The translations under genes were made by a program, and so were the position numbers. The notes beneath the pieces are model-generated. The model was not told the origin of the DNA. It searched no databases and worked only from the letters and a program-made list of their open reading frames with translations. Source: Chitinophagaceae bacterium (GTDB lineage: Bacteria; Bacteroidota; Bacteroidia; Chitinophagales; Chitinophagaceae). Taken from it: 64,000 nt of DNA. Numbering within the stretch: position 1 is the stretch's first letter; each line of letters begins with the position of its first letter. Positions 17,019-26,343 of the stretch are shown here, piece after piece. The stretch is taken from positions 62,001 through 126,000 of the forward strand of contig CANFKC010000004.1 in assembly GCA_947447265.1 (NCBI GenBank), written 5' to 3'.

Positions 17019-17765
17019 CTAATTAATAATTTCACCTTGATTCTTAGCCAATCTCTCCCGCCATTTTTGCAAATCTTCTGGTGATTGTCTCACCCAATCT
17101 GTTACCTCACCTGTAATCTTTAAAGGTTCCTGTGTCCGATAGGAACGTGTTGGATTACCGGGAAATTTCTTGTTAGTGACATTCGGATCATTTTCAAAAC
17201 TCCCGGTTGGCTCTACTATATAGACGCGTTCCCGCCCATCTCCTTTAGCCAATGCGGCAGCAAGTCCAGCCCCATTGGCCATGGCAGTGAAGTAAATATG
17301 ATTCATCTGGATTTCTGGCTGGTAATTAGAATCGCGGCCTGCGGTAAGTAAATCGCCAACCTGCAAATCAGCTCTTGTGCCGTGATAAAATGGCTCCTGA
17401 TCAGTCGGCTGCTCGTCAGTGAAAGAAAGCGCTAATTCATAATTTGCTTTTGCCTTCTCAATGTCGCCCAAACCTTCGTAGCATTTTGCAATATTTGAAT
17501 AGAGACCAGCGAAGGCGTGCTTAACGGCATCATTATTTACTATTCGCGCAAACTGCAAAGCTGTTTCGTACCAATTTAATTTGTCGGCAACATCTTTTTT
17601 AGTCCGGGCAACATACTGTGCAGCAGTGAATTTTTCAAAGTCATCAGTCGCTTCATTCCACGCCTGAAGAAATACCTTACCCGCTTCTTCAGGCATACCC
17701 TTTTCCTCCAGTTCAATACCCTGTAGACAAAGTTTAATAACGATATTGGTTGGACTAAATTCCAT
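17019..17765 (-). CDS. arr: TPR-like/rifampin ADP-ribosyltransferase (Arr) fusion protein
   Basis: 248 aa from the ATG at 17765 (a TTG six bases upstream is the alternative). The N-terminal half (about 1-125) is all helical with TPR-like helices ('LYSNIAKCYEGLGDIEKAKANYELALSF'). The C-terminal half is a near full Arr domain: 'FYHGTRADLQVGDLL', 'NHIYFTAMANGAGLAAALA', 'RVYIVEPTGSFENDPNVTNKKFPGNPTRSYR' and 'PLKITGEVTDW'. Catalytic positions of Arr enzymes (His of HGT, Tyr of IYF, Asp of the FENDPN block) are present. Stand-alone Arr is about 140 aa and inactivates rifampin by NAD-dependent ADP-ribosylation. Whether this fusion acts on rifampin or on another target cannot be told from sequence. 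Confidence 0.88.
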   Translation of the reverse strand: MEFSPTNIVIKLCLQGIELEEKGMPEEAGKVFLQAWNEATDDFEKFTAAQYVARTKKDVADKLNWYETALQFARIVNNDAVKHAFAGLYSNIAKCYEGLGDIEKAKANYELALSFTDEQPTDQEPFYHGTRADLQVGDLLTAGRDSNYQPEIQMNHIYFTAMANGAGLAAALAKGDGRERVYIVEPTGSFENDPNVTNKKFPGNPTRSYRTQEPLKITGEVTDWVRQSPEDLQKWRERLAKNQGEIIN

Positions 17766-17845
17766 TTTCAAAAAATCATTTTTCTGTTTACAATCAAATA
17801 TACTGGCACCGCAAGGATAAGGATATTCTATAGTGTTTACTATTC

Positions 17846-18982
17846 CTACCTTTCCTTGACCATATTCCCCAACTGCGCCGCTACTTCGCTACCGATAGCC
17901 ACGCCCATGCCGCCCATGCGGAAGGCACCAAAAACTTTATCAGAAAAGGCTTTTACGATGGGTTGCTTTGTTGCGCCGAATGCCATAATACCCGTCCAGC
18001 GATTAGCTATTTCGAAGTTGATGTTCGGAATAATGATATCTGAAAGCTTTTGCTCGAGAGAGATCTGAATCATGGTATTGAGCTCAAAATCAGTTGTGCG
18101 CTCGGTGTCAAAATCGAGGTTTCTTCCGCCACCAATGAGTATACGCCCGTCTATCTCCCGGAAGTAGTAATAACCCTTATCGAAGTGGTAAATACCTTTG
18201 AATTTCAGCCCTTTTATTGGGTGTGTAATCAATACCTGGCCGCGTCCAGGAACTACATCAACATCGGGTAATAGTTGTTTGGTAAAGGCGTTAGTACAAA
18301 TGCTCACGGTATCGCATTTCAACAGCATGGTTTCATTGCGAAAGGGGTCAGTAACAAACACATCCACATTTCGCCCACCCTCTTCAAAACGATCTACCAC
18401 GGCTCCTGTTTTTATTTCAATACCCTTGCTGATTGCCAAATCAGTGAGGGAGCGTATCATTTCACCGGTATGTAATTCCCCTTCAAAATTGTTCCGGATC
18501 AATGCCCGGGTGTACTTAGGCGCAAAACCAAATTCAGCAACCTTCTCACTAGCCAGGCTGAATGCAGGCTTGCCGGTATGTGGCAATAACAGTGCGTTGA
18601 GGTAATCTATTTTGCTAAGCGCATCGGTTTCTTTTTCGCTGATGAGTTCGTAGCTGCCATTTTCAGCATACCGGATATTTTTATCTCCCAACCTGGAGCG
18701 CAACCGGGCAAGGCCGTTCCTGCGAAGCAGGAAAAGGTCGACCACTTCTGCTTCGCCGCTGTGCTCCAGGTCATCGAGCAGTTCCGTAACACTTCCCATG
18801 CAGGCGAAGCCCGCATTGCGGGTGCTGGCACCTGTGGGTAGCAAGCCACGCTCCAGCACCAAAACCCTATCGTATGGAAAACGCTCTTTCAGTTCTATGG
18901 CTGCGCTAAGGCCTACTATGCCTGCACCAATTACAATATGCTGATAGTGCGTAAAACTTTCTTGCTCCCAATAACTAAACAT
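17846..18982 (-). CDS. FAD-dependent oxidoreductase (DadA/glycine-oxidase-like)
   Basis: 378 aa from the ATG at 18982. The FAD Rossmann motif 'IVIGAGIVGLSAAIELKERFP' lies near the N-terminus, followed by 'ASTRNAGFACMG' (substrate and flavin contact typical of the DAO family) and 'ILIGGGRNLDFDTE'. The C-terminal 'RWTGIMAFGATKQPIVKAF' and 'FRMGGMGVAIG' complete the fold. Members oxidise amines or D-amino acids; the substrate is unknown. A 12-residue N-terminal extension is possible. The gene stands alone, with a tandem repeat upstream of it. Confidence 0.87.
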   Translation of the reverse strand: MFSYWEQESFTHYQHIVIGAGIVGLSAAIELKERFPYDRVLVLERGLLPTGASTRNAGFACMGSVTELLDDLEHSGEAEVVDLFLLRRNGLARLRSRLGDKNIRYAENGSYELISEKETDALSKIDYLNALLLPHTGKPAFSLASEKVAEFGFAPKYTRALIRNNFEGELHTGEMIRSLTDLAISKGIEIKTGAVVDRFEEGGRNVDVFVTDPFRNETMLLKCDTVSICTNAFTKQLLPDVDVVPGRGQVLITHPIKGLKFKGIYHFDKGYYYFREIDGRILIGGGRNLDFDTERTTDFELNTMIQISLEQKLSDIIIPNINFEIANRWTGIMAFGATKQPIVKAFSDKVFGAFRMGGMGVAIGSEVAAQLGNMVKER

Positions 18983-19308
18983 ACATTTCGACAATTTGAC
19001 AATTCGGTAATTCGACAATTCCCTAAGGTAAGAATTCTACGATTAAGTAACCGAGCGATTGGCAAATTGCCGAATCGCCGAATCTGTATTTCGACAACTC
19101 CCTGTACCAGGGTAATGATTTTACAATTAAGTACACTAGCCATTGGCAAATTGTAGAATCGCCGAATTGCCAAATTAAATTACCGCAGCACCAGCATCCA
19201 TCGCACTCAATAACTTCACTAAAAATAAATTATTTCAAAAAGCGCTGTTTCAGTAAATTCGCTTTAGATGCCCGGTTAAATGCCGGCACAGTAAACACCT
19301 TATTAAGC
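18983..19308. other. Intergenic region with tandem repeat
   Basis: 326 bp between two divergently oriented genes, without a supportable gene. The sequence from 18991 to 19172 is built of short 'gacaattcg / ttggcaaattgccgaatcgccgaat' phrases, including a two-copy tandem repeat. The rest holds nothing recognisable. Confidence 0.5.
19012..19172. repeat. Two-copy imperfect tandem repeat of about 80 bp
   Basis: Unit 1 (19012-19090) and unit 2 (19091-19172) both read tcgacaa(t/c)tccct...attaagta...g.cattggcaaattg..gaatcgccgaat. Similarity is high at both ends of the unit and weaker in the middle. Each unit also holds TTGGCAAATTG-type near-palindromes. Confidence 0.65.
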
Positions 19309-20259
19309 ATGCCCAACCTAACTACAAAAGTCCAGTATAAAGGTTTTCTTCCCGGCCAATTCGTTGAGGAAGCGAAACGTTCTTTTGATGAAACAATTCG
19401 TTTAATTGAGGAATTTCCGTGGGTACGAGAGTGGGAGAAAATTGGGATTGAGCTCACCAACCCCTCGGTTACCATGGAAAATAAAAATGGTGAATTTCTA
19501 AAGTTAGCACCCTATTTCAATAACAAGTTTGTACTCCATTTTCTAAACAGGGAACAAAAGTTATATGCTAAGAGTTTTGTAAAACTTGAGGATACTTACC
19601 CCTACTTACAATTGTACTTTAATGATACCGAATTTAAACCAGATGGTTTTGAAAAAGACAAAACATGGGAAAGCAATACTGCGGAGCATTTCATTAGCCG
19701 CGAATACCAATACATTGTAACACCTAAAAAAGCATGGCGATATTTCCTTAAGAACGCCGCATGGGGTTTGGCTGTGGCTTTAGCTCTAGTTTGCGTAGCA
19801 GTTTTCGATAGGTCAGTAACGGGGTTCAAAGCCTTTTCAATGATTTTGCCCGTTTTCATGTGCCTGATACCACTTTTGTTTTTCCTGAACTACTATAAAT
19901 ATGCAAAAGGGAAAATACTGATTATGCCCTTCAATAGTACAGCATTCTATTTTGGGAACATTGACAACCCTACCTTATATAGACATGAAGATATAGCATC
20001 GGTAACGCTCTTGGGCTTGCAAAGTAGTTATAACCGTTGTTACAAAAACGAAAAACCGCACTTATATAATAAACCGTACTTTACCTTAATGCCTGAGTCT
20101 GATATGATGAATTACAATGGACCTTTCTGCGGATTCAGGATAATAAAAATTGAATTCAGGGACGGTACAACAATTTCGATTCCGAATAATTTCGGGGTAA
20201 AATACTTCCACCTTGGCGATCGGACATACCAACGTAGAAACACCATGGCAATGTGCTAA
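19309..20259 (+). CDS. Hypothetical membrane protein
   Basis: 316 aa, family not recognised. A soluble N-terminal region (about 1-145) is followed by two transmembrane helices (about 150-167 and 177-198) and a cytoplasmic-looking C-terminal region rich in beta strands, ending 'DGTTISIPNNFGVKYFHLGDRTYQRR'. There is no signal peptide. Codon use is more A/T-rich than in neighbouring genes. It is flanked by the tandem repeat and the Gfo/Idh gene. No function is suggested. Confidence 0.65.
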   Translation: MPNLTTKVQYKGFLPGQFVEEAKRSFDETIRLIEEFPWVREWEKIGIELTNPSVTMENKNGEFLKLAPYFNNKFVLHFLNREQKLYAKSFVKLEDTYPYLQLYFNDTEFKPDGFEKDKTWESNTAEHFISREYQYIVTPKKAWRYFLKNAAWGLAVALALVCVAVFDRSVTGFKAFSMILPVFMCLIPLLFFLNYYKYAKGKILIMPFNSTAFYFGNIDNPTLYRHEDIASVTLLGLQSSYNRCYKNEKPHLYNKPYFTLMPESDMMNYNGPFCGFRIIKIEFRDGTTISIPNNFGVKYFHLGDRTYQRRNTMAMC

Positions 20260-20302
20260 GAAGCATTCAAATAGAAACAGCCCGATTGAGCCTCGAAGTA
20301 AA

Positions 20303-21316
20303 TCAAACTCTTACCGCCCCCGCATACATCTGTTCGATGATCTTTACCACTTCGCGGCCTTCTTCGGCGGTGGTCATTATGGTTTGTGAGTGATTGAGCA
20401 CATCTACCACATTCTGTATCATCTTATCGTGATTGCTCATAGAGCCCTGGTAAAGGCCGTAGTCGTTTGATTTGGCGCTGATATTGATCTCGGGTAATGA
20501 TTCGCCCTCCAGTTGCTGGTATTCTATCGTATTGAGGTATTGTCCGCCGATTTTTACTGTACCTTTTTCTGCAAATATTGTTATGGAGCCTTCCATATTT
20601 TTCTGGTAGGCACAGGTGGTAAAGTTGAAATTGATAATAGCATCATTGGCTGCTTTCAACGTAAAACTGCCGGTATCTTCCAACTCCGTATTATGCAGGT
20701 GAGCATAGTTGTGTATCCAGCCCTGGGCATTGGTTACAGGGCCATTGAGGTAGTACAAAATATCTACGAAGTGACTGAACTGGGTAAATAAACAACCACC
20801 GTCTTTTAAGCGCTTACCTCTCCATTCGCTCTCAGAATAGTAGGCATCACCACGGTTCCAGAAACAATTTACCTGTATCATGTAAATCTTGCCGAGCCCG
20901 TTGGCCGCCATCAATTTCTTTACTTCTTGTACAGGTGGGTTGTAGCGGTTCTGCTTTACCGCGAAAATAGTTTTACCCGTTTCGTTTGCAGTGGCAATCA
21001 TGCGGTCGCATTCCGCCTGGCTTAAAGCCATTGGTTTTTCAACAACGGTATGCATACCCGCTTTGAGGCCTGCAATGGTATGTTGTTCGTGCAAATAATT
21101 CGGCGTGCAAACGCACAGCACATCAGCTTCTACATTTTGCAGCATACCATCGATGCTGTCAAAAAAGGCAACACCTTCGGGTAGCTTTGCGGCAATGGCG
21201 GTATGGGTATCACAAACTGCAACCAAGGTAGTATTGGGGTTATGCAAAATATGCTCGGCATGGCGCCTGCCTATATTCCCGAAACCAACAATTGCAAAGC
21301 GGATGGTGTTATTCAA
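20303..21316 (-). CDS. Gfo/Idh/MocA-family oxidoreductase
   Basis: 337-aa NAD(P)-dependent dehydrogenase. The N-terminal Rossmann motif is 'FAIVGFGNIGRRHAEHI', and the conserved catalytic Lys is in 'VVEKPMALSQAECD'. The C-terminal substrate domain contains 'GGCLFTQFSHFVDILYYL'. Many family members in sugar or lipopolysaccharide nucleotide pathways share these features, but the substrate here is unknown. The only start in frame with the Rossmann fold is a TTG at 21316. It is a lone gene between a hypothetical gene and a hairpin. Confidence 0.87.
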   Translation of the reverse strand: MNNTIRFAIVGFGNIGRRHAEHILHNPNTTLVAVCDTHTAIAAKLPEGVAFFDSIDGMLQNVEADVLCVCTPNYLHEQHTIAGLKAGMHTVVEKPMALSQAECDRMIATANETGKTIFAVKQNRYNPPVQEVKKLMAANGLGKIYMIQVNCFWNRGDAYYSESEWRGKRLKDGGCLFTQFSHFVDILYYLNGPVTNAQGWIHNYAHLHNTELEDTGSFTLKAANDAIINFNFTTCAYQKNMEGSITIFAEKGTVKIGGQYLNTIEYQQLEGESLPEINISAKSNDYGLYQGSMSNHDKMIQNVVDVLNHSQTIMTTAEEGREVVKIIEQMYAGAVRV

Positions 21317-21374
21317 AATAATGTAGTAGTTGTATTAGAAACCAAAAAGGGAGTGTTTTATTGCCCGAGACCAA

Positions 21375-21405
21375 GATTTGTCAACTTTTAAAAAGTTGAC
21401 AAATC
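21375..21405. terminator. 31-bp perfect hairpin
   Basis: GATTTGTCAACTTTT and its exact complement flank a single A: a 15-bp perfect stem. It lies 12 bp beyond the stop of the minus-strand gene at 21417-22028 and ahead of the Gfo/Idh gene. The stem's A/T ends can give a T-run in either direction, so terminator action is likely. Confidence 0.6.
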
Positions 21406-21416
21406 GACTTATGGAA

Positions 21417-22028
21417 CTACCAGTCGTCTGTTTTTCTTTTGCTCATTCCTTCTTCTATTTCCTTTACACAAAATGCATCAAAATCGGGCTGGTTAAAAGT
21501 AACCGGATGCACATTCCACTGGAATAGACGATTATCTGCACAATCAATAGAAAGCGTGCCGAACTTTACAATTACGTCATTCACTTCTACCCATTCCAGG
21601 AATCTCTTGCGGGAATCGACCGGCAACCTGATTCCCTCCTCGCTAACATAAATAAATTGCTTCCCATCAGATGACCGTTCCCAGAACATAGCAAACGCAA
21701 TACCGGCAGCAAGCACACCAAAAATACCTATAGGCAGGTTCCAGTGCTGCATAGCCGAATAGCCACATAGCGCCAATGAAAGTATTAACTCCGCTATCCT
21801 GAAGACGAGGTTCGATGCTGGAGCAGTTACCCATTTGTTCTTAACTATGGTAACACCAAGCAGCGCGAGGCCGGCAAATAATATTGCGAGTCCCCATGGT
21901 TTTATCTGAAAATTGTAAACGTAAATGATAGCCCCGGCACCAATAAATGCCAATGCACTGGTTAGGTGTAAGGCTGTTACCTGGTGGCGTTTTACTTTTT
22001 CATCTATGAGTTGTAAGGTGTACTCCAT
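21417..22028 (-). CDS. Hypothetical four-helix membrane protein
   Basis: 203 aa, family unrecognised. Four predicted membrane helices lie at about 22-40, 46-61, 76-92 and 97-112. They are followed by a soluble C-terminal domain of about 85 residues with alternating beta pattern ('FIYVSEEGIRLPVDSRKRFLEWVEVNDVIVKFGTL') reminiscent of PH-like domains in small bacterial membrane proteins. No signal peptide. The following hairpin at 21375-21405 probably ends the transcript. Confidence 0.65.
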   Translation of the reverse strand: MEYTLQLIDEKVKRHQVTALHLTSALAFIGAGAIIYVYNFQIKPWGLAILFAGLALLGVTIVKNKWVTAPASNLVFRIAELILSLALCGYSAMQHWNLPIGIFGVLAAGIAFAMFWERSSDGKQFIYVSEEGIRLPVDSRKRFLEWVEVNDVIVKFGTLSIDCADNRLFQWNVHPVTFNQPDFDAFCVKEIEEGMSKRKTDDW

Positions 22029-22057
22029 TATAATACTTTTCGTTATTGCTTAGAGAT

Positions 22058-22224
22058 CATTCTCACGCAAAGACGCAAAGGCGCAATTGCTCATTTTATC
22101 TTTTTAACAAGATATAAGAGGCGCAAAAATCCATGAGAATCTGCGCCTCTTATTTCTTCAATATCTCACCACAAAAACTTAGCGGCTCTGCGCCTTTGCT
22201 TGAGCTTCCATACAAGCGCGCCTT
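22058..22224. repeat. Dispersed CGCAAAG-type repeat cluster with inverted repeat
   Basis: Contains 'tctcacgcaaagacgcaaag' (about 22058-22080) and inverted copies such as 'ctgcgcctttgc' and 'gcgcctttgcggg' near 22190 and 22220. Between them a 12-bp perfect inverted repeat, ATAAGAGGCGCA (22114-22125) and TGCGCCTCTTAT (22142-22153), has a 16-nt loop. The whole fills the gap between guaB and the upstream hypothetical gene. Confidence 0.6.
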
Positions 22225-22241
22225 TGCGGGAGACAATAAAC

Positions 22242-23813
<1,572 letters not shown>

Positions 23814-23821
23814 TTAACGCA

Positions 23822-24205
23822 TTACCCCTGCGAATGCATGGCAACAGCGTTACCCTCACTATCAACGAAAAACGCCATATAGCCTATATCGTCGCCTATT
23901 TTTGTTTTAGGCATCATTATTTTACCACCGGCTGCTTCTACCCTGGCCAGTGCAACGCCCAGATCTGGGTTACCGTTGAAATATATCTTGGCGCCATCAG
24001 CACTTGGTTTGTGCATAGGGCCCTGAACCAATGCGCCAGATACTTTGCCGTTGCCGTTTTCTGAAGGAAACATAGTCATGGTCATACCCATCATGTCCGA
24101 ACTTTCCATTGTAATGTCGAACACGGTTTCATAGAATTTCTTTGCCCTGGCTGTGTCACTTACTGATATTTCAAACCAGTTCAGCGTGTTTACGTTTGCG
24201 TTCAT
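23822..24205 (-). CDS. VOC-family (glyoxalase/bleomycin resistance-like) protein
   Basis: 127-aa soluble protein with the paired beta-alpha-beta-beta-beta layout of the vicinal oxygen chelate superfamily: 'NTLNWFEISVSDTARAKKFYETVF' at the N-terminus and 'DIGYMAFFVDSEGNAVAMHSQ' at the C-terminus. It resembles the short 'glyoxalase family' proteins found in many soil bacteria, whose substrates are mostly unknown. It is monocistronic and ends in a strong terminator. Confidence 0.85.
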   Translation of the reverse strand: MNANVNTLNWFEISVSDTARAKKFYETVFDITMESSDMMGMTMTMFPSENGNGKVSGALVQGPMHKPSADGAKIYFNGNPDLGVALARVEAAGGKIMMPKTKIGDDIGYMAFFVDSEGNAVAMHSQG

Positions 24206-24431
24206 TTTTAATTGGTTTTATGAGTGAATAAATAATGTTGCAGGGTATTGACGATTGAAATTATCGAATTTGGACAAACGCTATATTATTTATCTGTAAA
24301 TCACCCTTTCACTCCGCTACTGAAGCTCAACAACATTATCTACCAGACCATTCACTGGTCAAACTCATCAAATTTTACTATTTTAACAATTATCCGGTAC
24401 TTTGTGGCACACAATTCGCTTCTTCAAGTTT

Positions 24432-24917
24432 ATGTTTATGAAAAAAGTAGCCGTCCTCTTCATTTTCGCAATGTTGCCATGTCTCCCAATAACCAGCTAT
24501 GCACAGAAAACATCGCATAAGAAGGAGCAACCAAGCGCCCCTGTTACAGAACAAATATTCCAACTCGTAAATAAACACCGCCAAAAAGCAGGGCTTAAGC
24601 CGCTGCAGCAAAACGACATTTTAGCTAAAGTTGCTGAAGGTCATAGCCGCAATATGGCGAGCGGCAGCGTGCCCTTCAGTCATGATGGTTTTGAGGAACG
24701 GGTTGCCAAAATAGGTAAGCAGATAAAAAACACAACCAACTCTGCAGAAAATGTGGCATACAGCAGTGGTGATGCCGCTTCAGTAGTTGAGATGTGGCTG
24801 AAAAGTAAGGGGCACCGTAAAAACATTGAAGGCAATTATACCATAAGTGGCATAGGGACAGCAAAGGCTGCTGACGGCACCATGTACTATACCCAGATAT
24901 TTATTAAAAGCAAGTAA
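24432..24917 (+). CDS. Secreted CAP-domain (SCP/PR-1-like) protein
   Basis: About 161 aa from the ATG at 24432 (24438 is equally possible), giving a signal peptide 'MKKVAVLFIFAMLPCLPITSYAQ'. The CAP domain follows: 'IFQLVNKHRQKAGLKPLQQN', 'VAEGHSRNMASG', 'FSHDGFEERV', 'AENVAYSSGDAASVVEMWLKSKGHRKNIEGNYTISGIG'. The His of 'GHSRNM' and the 'SKGHRKN' His are the typical conserved positions. Bacterial CAP proteins are extracellular, with roles mostly unproven. It is followed by an L,D-transpeptidase-like gene about 75 bp away. Confidence 0.88.
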   Translation: MFMKKVAVLFIFAMLPCLPITSYAQKTSHKKEQPSAPVTEQIFQLVNKHRQKAGLKPLQQNDILAKVAEGHSRNMASGSVPFSHDGFEERVAKIGKQIKNTTNSAENVAYSSGDAASVVEMWLKSKGHRKNIEGNYTISGIGTAKAADGTMYYTQIFIKSK

Positions 24918-24993
24918 GCATACCATTAACAACTTTGGATAGAGCTGTACCTTATCTTTGCAATCAGTTAATTTTATAAGTGCGACAAAAAAC

Positions 24994-25842
24994 ATGAGGA
25001 AAGTACTGGTTTGTTTAAGTATCTATTTGTTAATCGCATTTTCGTTCAAGGCTGTATCTGCTGATGAACTAAGACCAACGATTGACGAACATAAAATAGA
25101 GGTATTTATCAGCAATGAATATTCGCATATCGACTTTAGCGGCAACGACCGGTTATCGTATTATGTGTTTAATAAGGCATATAGGGGATATCTTAACCTG
25201 CTGAATGCAGGCAAAGTAAATCCTGACAAGAAAATTATTTCCATTTGCGACTTTAACCTTCCATCTACCGAAAACAGGTTATGGATTATTGACCTTGCGA
25301 CCGGCAAAGTGTTATTTAATACTTATGTAGCCCACGGACAAGGCTCCGGCGAAGAATGCGCACAAACATTTTCTAATAAGTCCGACTCCCACCAAAGCAG
25401 CCTCGGTTTTTATGTTACCTCTGAAACTTATAATGGCGAACACGGCATATCGTTAAAACTAAATGGTATGGACCATGGCTTTAATGATGCTGCTTTCGAT
25501 AGAGGTATCGTAGTACACGGCGCAAACTATGTAAGCCAGGAGTTCATAAATGGCAATGAGCGACTTGGACGCAGCTGGGGCTGCCCGGCGGTGGCTGATG
25601 AGTTGAAAATGCCGATTATTAACGCTATTAAAGATGGCACCTGCATGTTTATTTATTCGCCTGACAGCAAGTATGAAAAGAACGCTTATTGGCTGAACAA
25701 AAGGATAGAAAGGCTGCCGGAACCTGATATGTATCTCGCATTGGCTATGCCTACAGCTAAACCAAAATGTACAAAAGTGGTTTATCAGTATGAACACAAC
25801 GGTAAGGTGGACAGTTCCAGAACGGTTCCTGTAGCCCAGTAA
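24994..25842 (+). CDS. Murein L,D-transpeptidase catalytic domain protein
   Basis: 282 aa from the ATG at 24994. A hydrophobic signal segment (about 3-22) leads to a periplasmic domain. The catalytic stretch is 'RGIVVHGANYVSQEF' with 'RLGRSWGCPAV' (Cys197), a YkuD-like HxxxxxxxxSxGC pattern belonging to the 'murein L,D-transpeptidase catalytic domain family'. The likely role is peptidoglycan cross-linking or trimming in the periplasm. A TATCTTTG at 24953-24960 could be the -7 promoter element, but spacing to an upstream TTTG is only 15 bp. Confidence 0.88.
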   Translation: MRKVLVCLSIYLLIAFSFKAVSADELRPTIDEHKIEVFISNEYSHIDFSGNDRLSYYVFNKAYRGYLNLLNAGKVNPDKKIISICDFNLPSTENRLWIIDLATGKVLFNTYVAHGQGSGEECAQTFSNKSDSHQSSLGFYVTSETYNGEHGISLKLNGMDHGFNDAAFDRGIVVHGANYVSQEFINGNERLGRSWGCPAVADELKMPIINAIKDGTCMFIYSPDSKYEKNAYWLNKRIERLPEPDMYLALAMPTAKPKCTKVVYQYEHNGKVDSSRTVPVAQ

Positions 25843-25875
25843 CAAGGTATTGCAGCTTCTTCGTAAGGCCGAAAA

Positions 25876-26229
25876 TTATTTCTTAGTCTTTTTCTTTGAT
25901 TTTGATGCTTTTGCACGGCTGTTAAAGTCCAATGCAAGCCCAATCCAGTATTCCAGGTCTTTATTCGATCTCATGCCGGTCTCATCTATAAGCAGATAAC
26001 CACTCATTGGGCGGGTTACAAAATCAAGGGTACGGCAACCGCGCTGTTCCACGCAGTCGTCATGCAAAGCCGGGTCTATCCTGCACATAAGCTCGTCCTT
26101 CATTACGCCTACGCACATTTTATCGTTATACATAAACACAAGGCCCCCCATCATCCTCTTTTCCTCTACATTATCCAGCATTTCGAAACGCTCTCTGATG
26201 CGGTCTGCAAGTTGCTCGCTATATGCCAT
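25876..26229 (-). CDS. TfoX/Sxy N-terminal domain protein
   Basis: 117 aa. The TfoX_N signature is present: 'LADRIRERFEMLDNVEEKRMMGGLVFMYNDKMCVGVMKDELMCRI' and 'RPMSGYLLID'. The tail is a Lys/Ser-rich segment ('SKSKKKTKK'). In gammaproteobacteria the domain belongs to the competence regulator Sxy, but the stand-alone N-terminal form is widespread in Bacteroidota with no proven function. It converges with the plus-strand L,D-transpeptidase-like gene. Confidence 0.87.
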   Translation of the reverse strand: MAYSEQLADRIRERFEMLDNVEEKRMMGGLVFMYNDKMCVGVMKDELMCRIDPALHDDCVEQRGCRTLDFVTRPMSGYLLIDETGMRSNKDLEYWIGLALDFNSRAKASKSKKKTKK

Positions 26230-26290
26230 GTTGCAATTTCAATAATTTATCCGCAATATTTCATAACCTCGCTTCCGGCGCGTTTCCAAT

Positions 26291-26322
26291 AAAAAACCGC
26301 TTCCTACCGAAGTGGGAAGCGG
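26291..26322 (-). terminator. Rho-independent terminator of the T9SS CxxCH gene
   Basis: Stem ccgcttcc (26297-26304) pairs with ggaagcgg (26315-26322); read on the minus strand it is followed by TTTTTTATT. It lies 21 bp beyond the stop of the gene at 26344. Confidence 0.8.
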
Positions 26323-26343
26323 CATAAAAATATATCTACTTAA

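Noticed and set aside
24934-24960. TTTG-N15-TATCTTTG before the L,D-transpeptidase-like gene
   Set aside because: The spacer is 15 bp, shorter than the 19-21 bp expected for the Bacteroidota consensus, so it is not listed as a full promoter.
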